Shown piece after piece: positions 63,948-64,000 of a stretch of 64,000 nucleotides of DNA. Source of the stretch: Gari tellinella (lineage: Eukaryota; Mollusca; Bivalvia; Cardiida; Psammobiidae); the NCBI GenBank assembly GCA_922989275.2, contig OV277874.1:21626154-21690153 (forward strand). The letters run 5' to 3'. A program made the translations under genes and the position numbers. Under the pieces are notes generated by a model. That model was not told the DNA's origin. It was given only the letters and a program-made list of their open reading frames with translations, and made no database searches. Position 1 is the stretch's first letter. Every line of letters begins with the position of its first letter.

Positions 63948-64000
63948 AAGGTAAGTGTTGAGCTGAAGGGACTTTAACTCATTCACCCCTGAAAATTTAA

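Larger units (their letters stand above)
56174..64000 (+). other. First intron of FER (window end)
   Basis: At least 7.8 kb of intron, full of MITEs and repeats listed separately. No further FER exon was recognised. Confidence 0.65.

Overview
This is nuclear DNA of an invertebrate animal, most likely a mollusc and probably a bivalve. The evidence is spliced host genes with GT-AG introns, a very low gene density, non-LTR retrotransposon remnants, tRNA-derived SINE-like pieces, and dozens of short palindromic non-autonomous DNA transposons (MITEs). The species assignment is inference. No species-specific gene is present.

Host genes: two, both on the plus strand, sit at the edges. The last two coding exons of a METTL24-like methyltransferase lie at 3817-3955 and 6325-6636. 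The first coding exon of the Fer/Fps F-BAR tyrosine kinase lies at 55787-56173, and its first intron runs off the right end. Almost everything else is mobile DNA or its debris.

Central element, about 20.0-27.8 kb: a reduced Polinton/Maverick (adintovirus-like) element. On the minus strand it has a chromodomain integrase (broken by one in-frame TGA), a small acidic protein, and an FtsK/HerA-type packaging ATPase with an N-terminal zinc finger. The ATPase P-loop is split by a 319-bp intron. Divergently, on the plus strand, is a protein-primed type family B DNA polymerase with three zinc fingers, broken by one in-frame TAA. Capsid and protease genes and terminal inverted repeats were not found. 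Immediately left of it is a 5.3-kb palindrome (13942-19258) whose spacer holds a frameshifted gene fragment.

Other large elements: a LINE reverse transcriptase pseudogene (35.3-37.5 kb); nested inverted repeats at 37.7-42.5 kb; a Foldback-type element with satellite-like arms (44961-49756) flanked by an 11-bp direct repeat; an inverted-repeat element with satellite blocks (52951-55708); an hAT-type element with perfect 10-bp ends and an 8-bp target duplication (60072-60794); and a TTAA-flanked element with two 471-bp direct repeats (61754-63602).

MITE names used below. M1: about 350 bp, ends TACAGTGCTCCCTC. M2: about 250 bp, ends TACAGTGGAGAATCTG. M3: TTAA target, ends CCCTTTCACTGCC. M4: TTAA target, ends CCCTTTCCCCATAG. 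M5: about 165-230 bp, ends ACAGTAAAACCTCT. M6: ends CAGGGCTCCAGATAAGG. R1 to R3 are other dispersed repeats. The most unusual signal is that one roughly 65-bp hairpin (H1: AAACAGTTTGGATCC, then TGATCAGACGCC, then a GCGTNACGC centre, mirrored) sits inside M1, M2 and M3, whose ends and target sites differ. A second hairpin (H2: GCAGGTTGAAAGTAAAGCAG, mirrored, often with a TTAA centre) is shared by M4 and the hAT-type element. Arms vary between copies by matched changes on both sides. I read these as hairpin cassettes moving among unrelated transposon families; that interpretation is inference.
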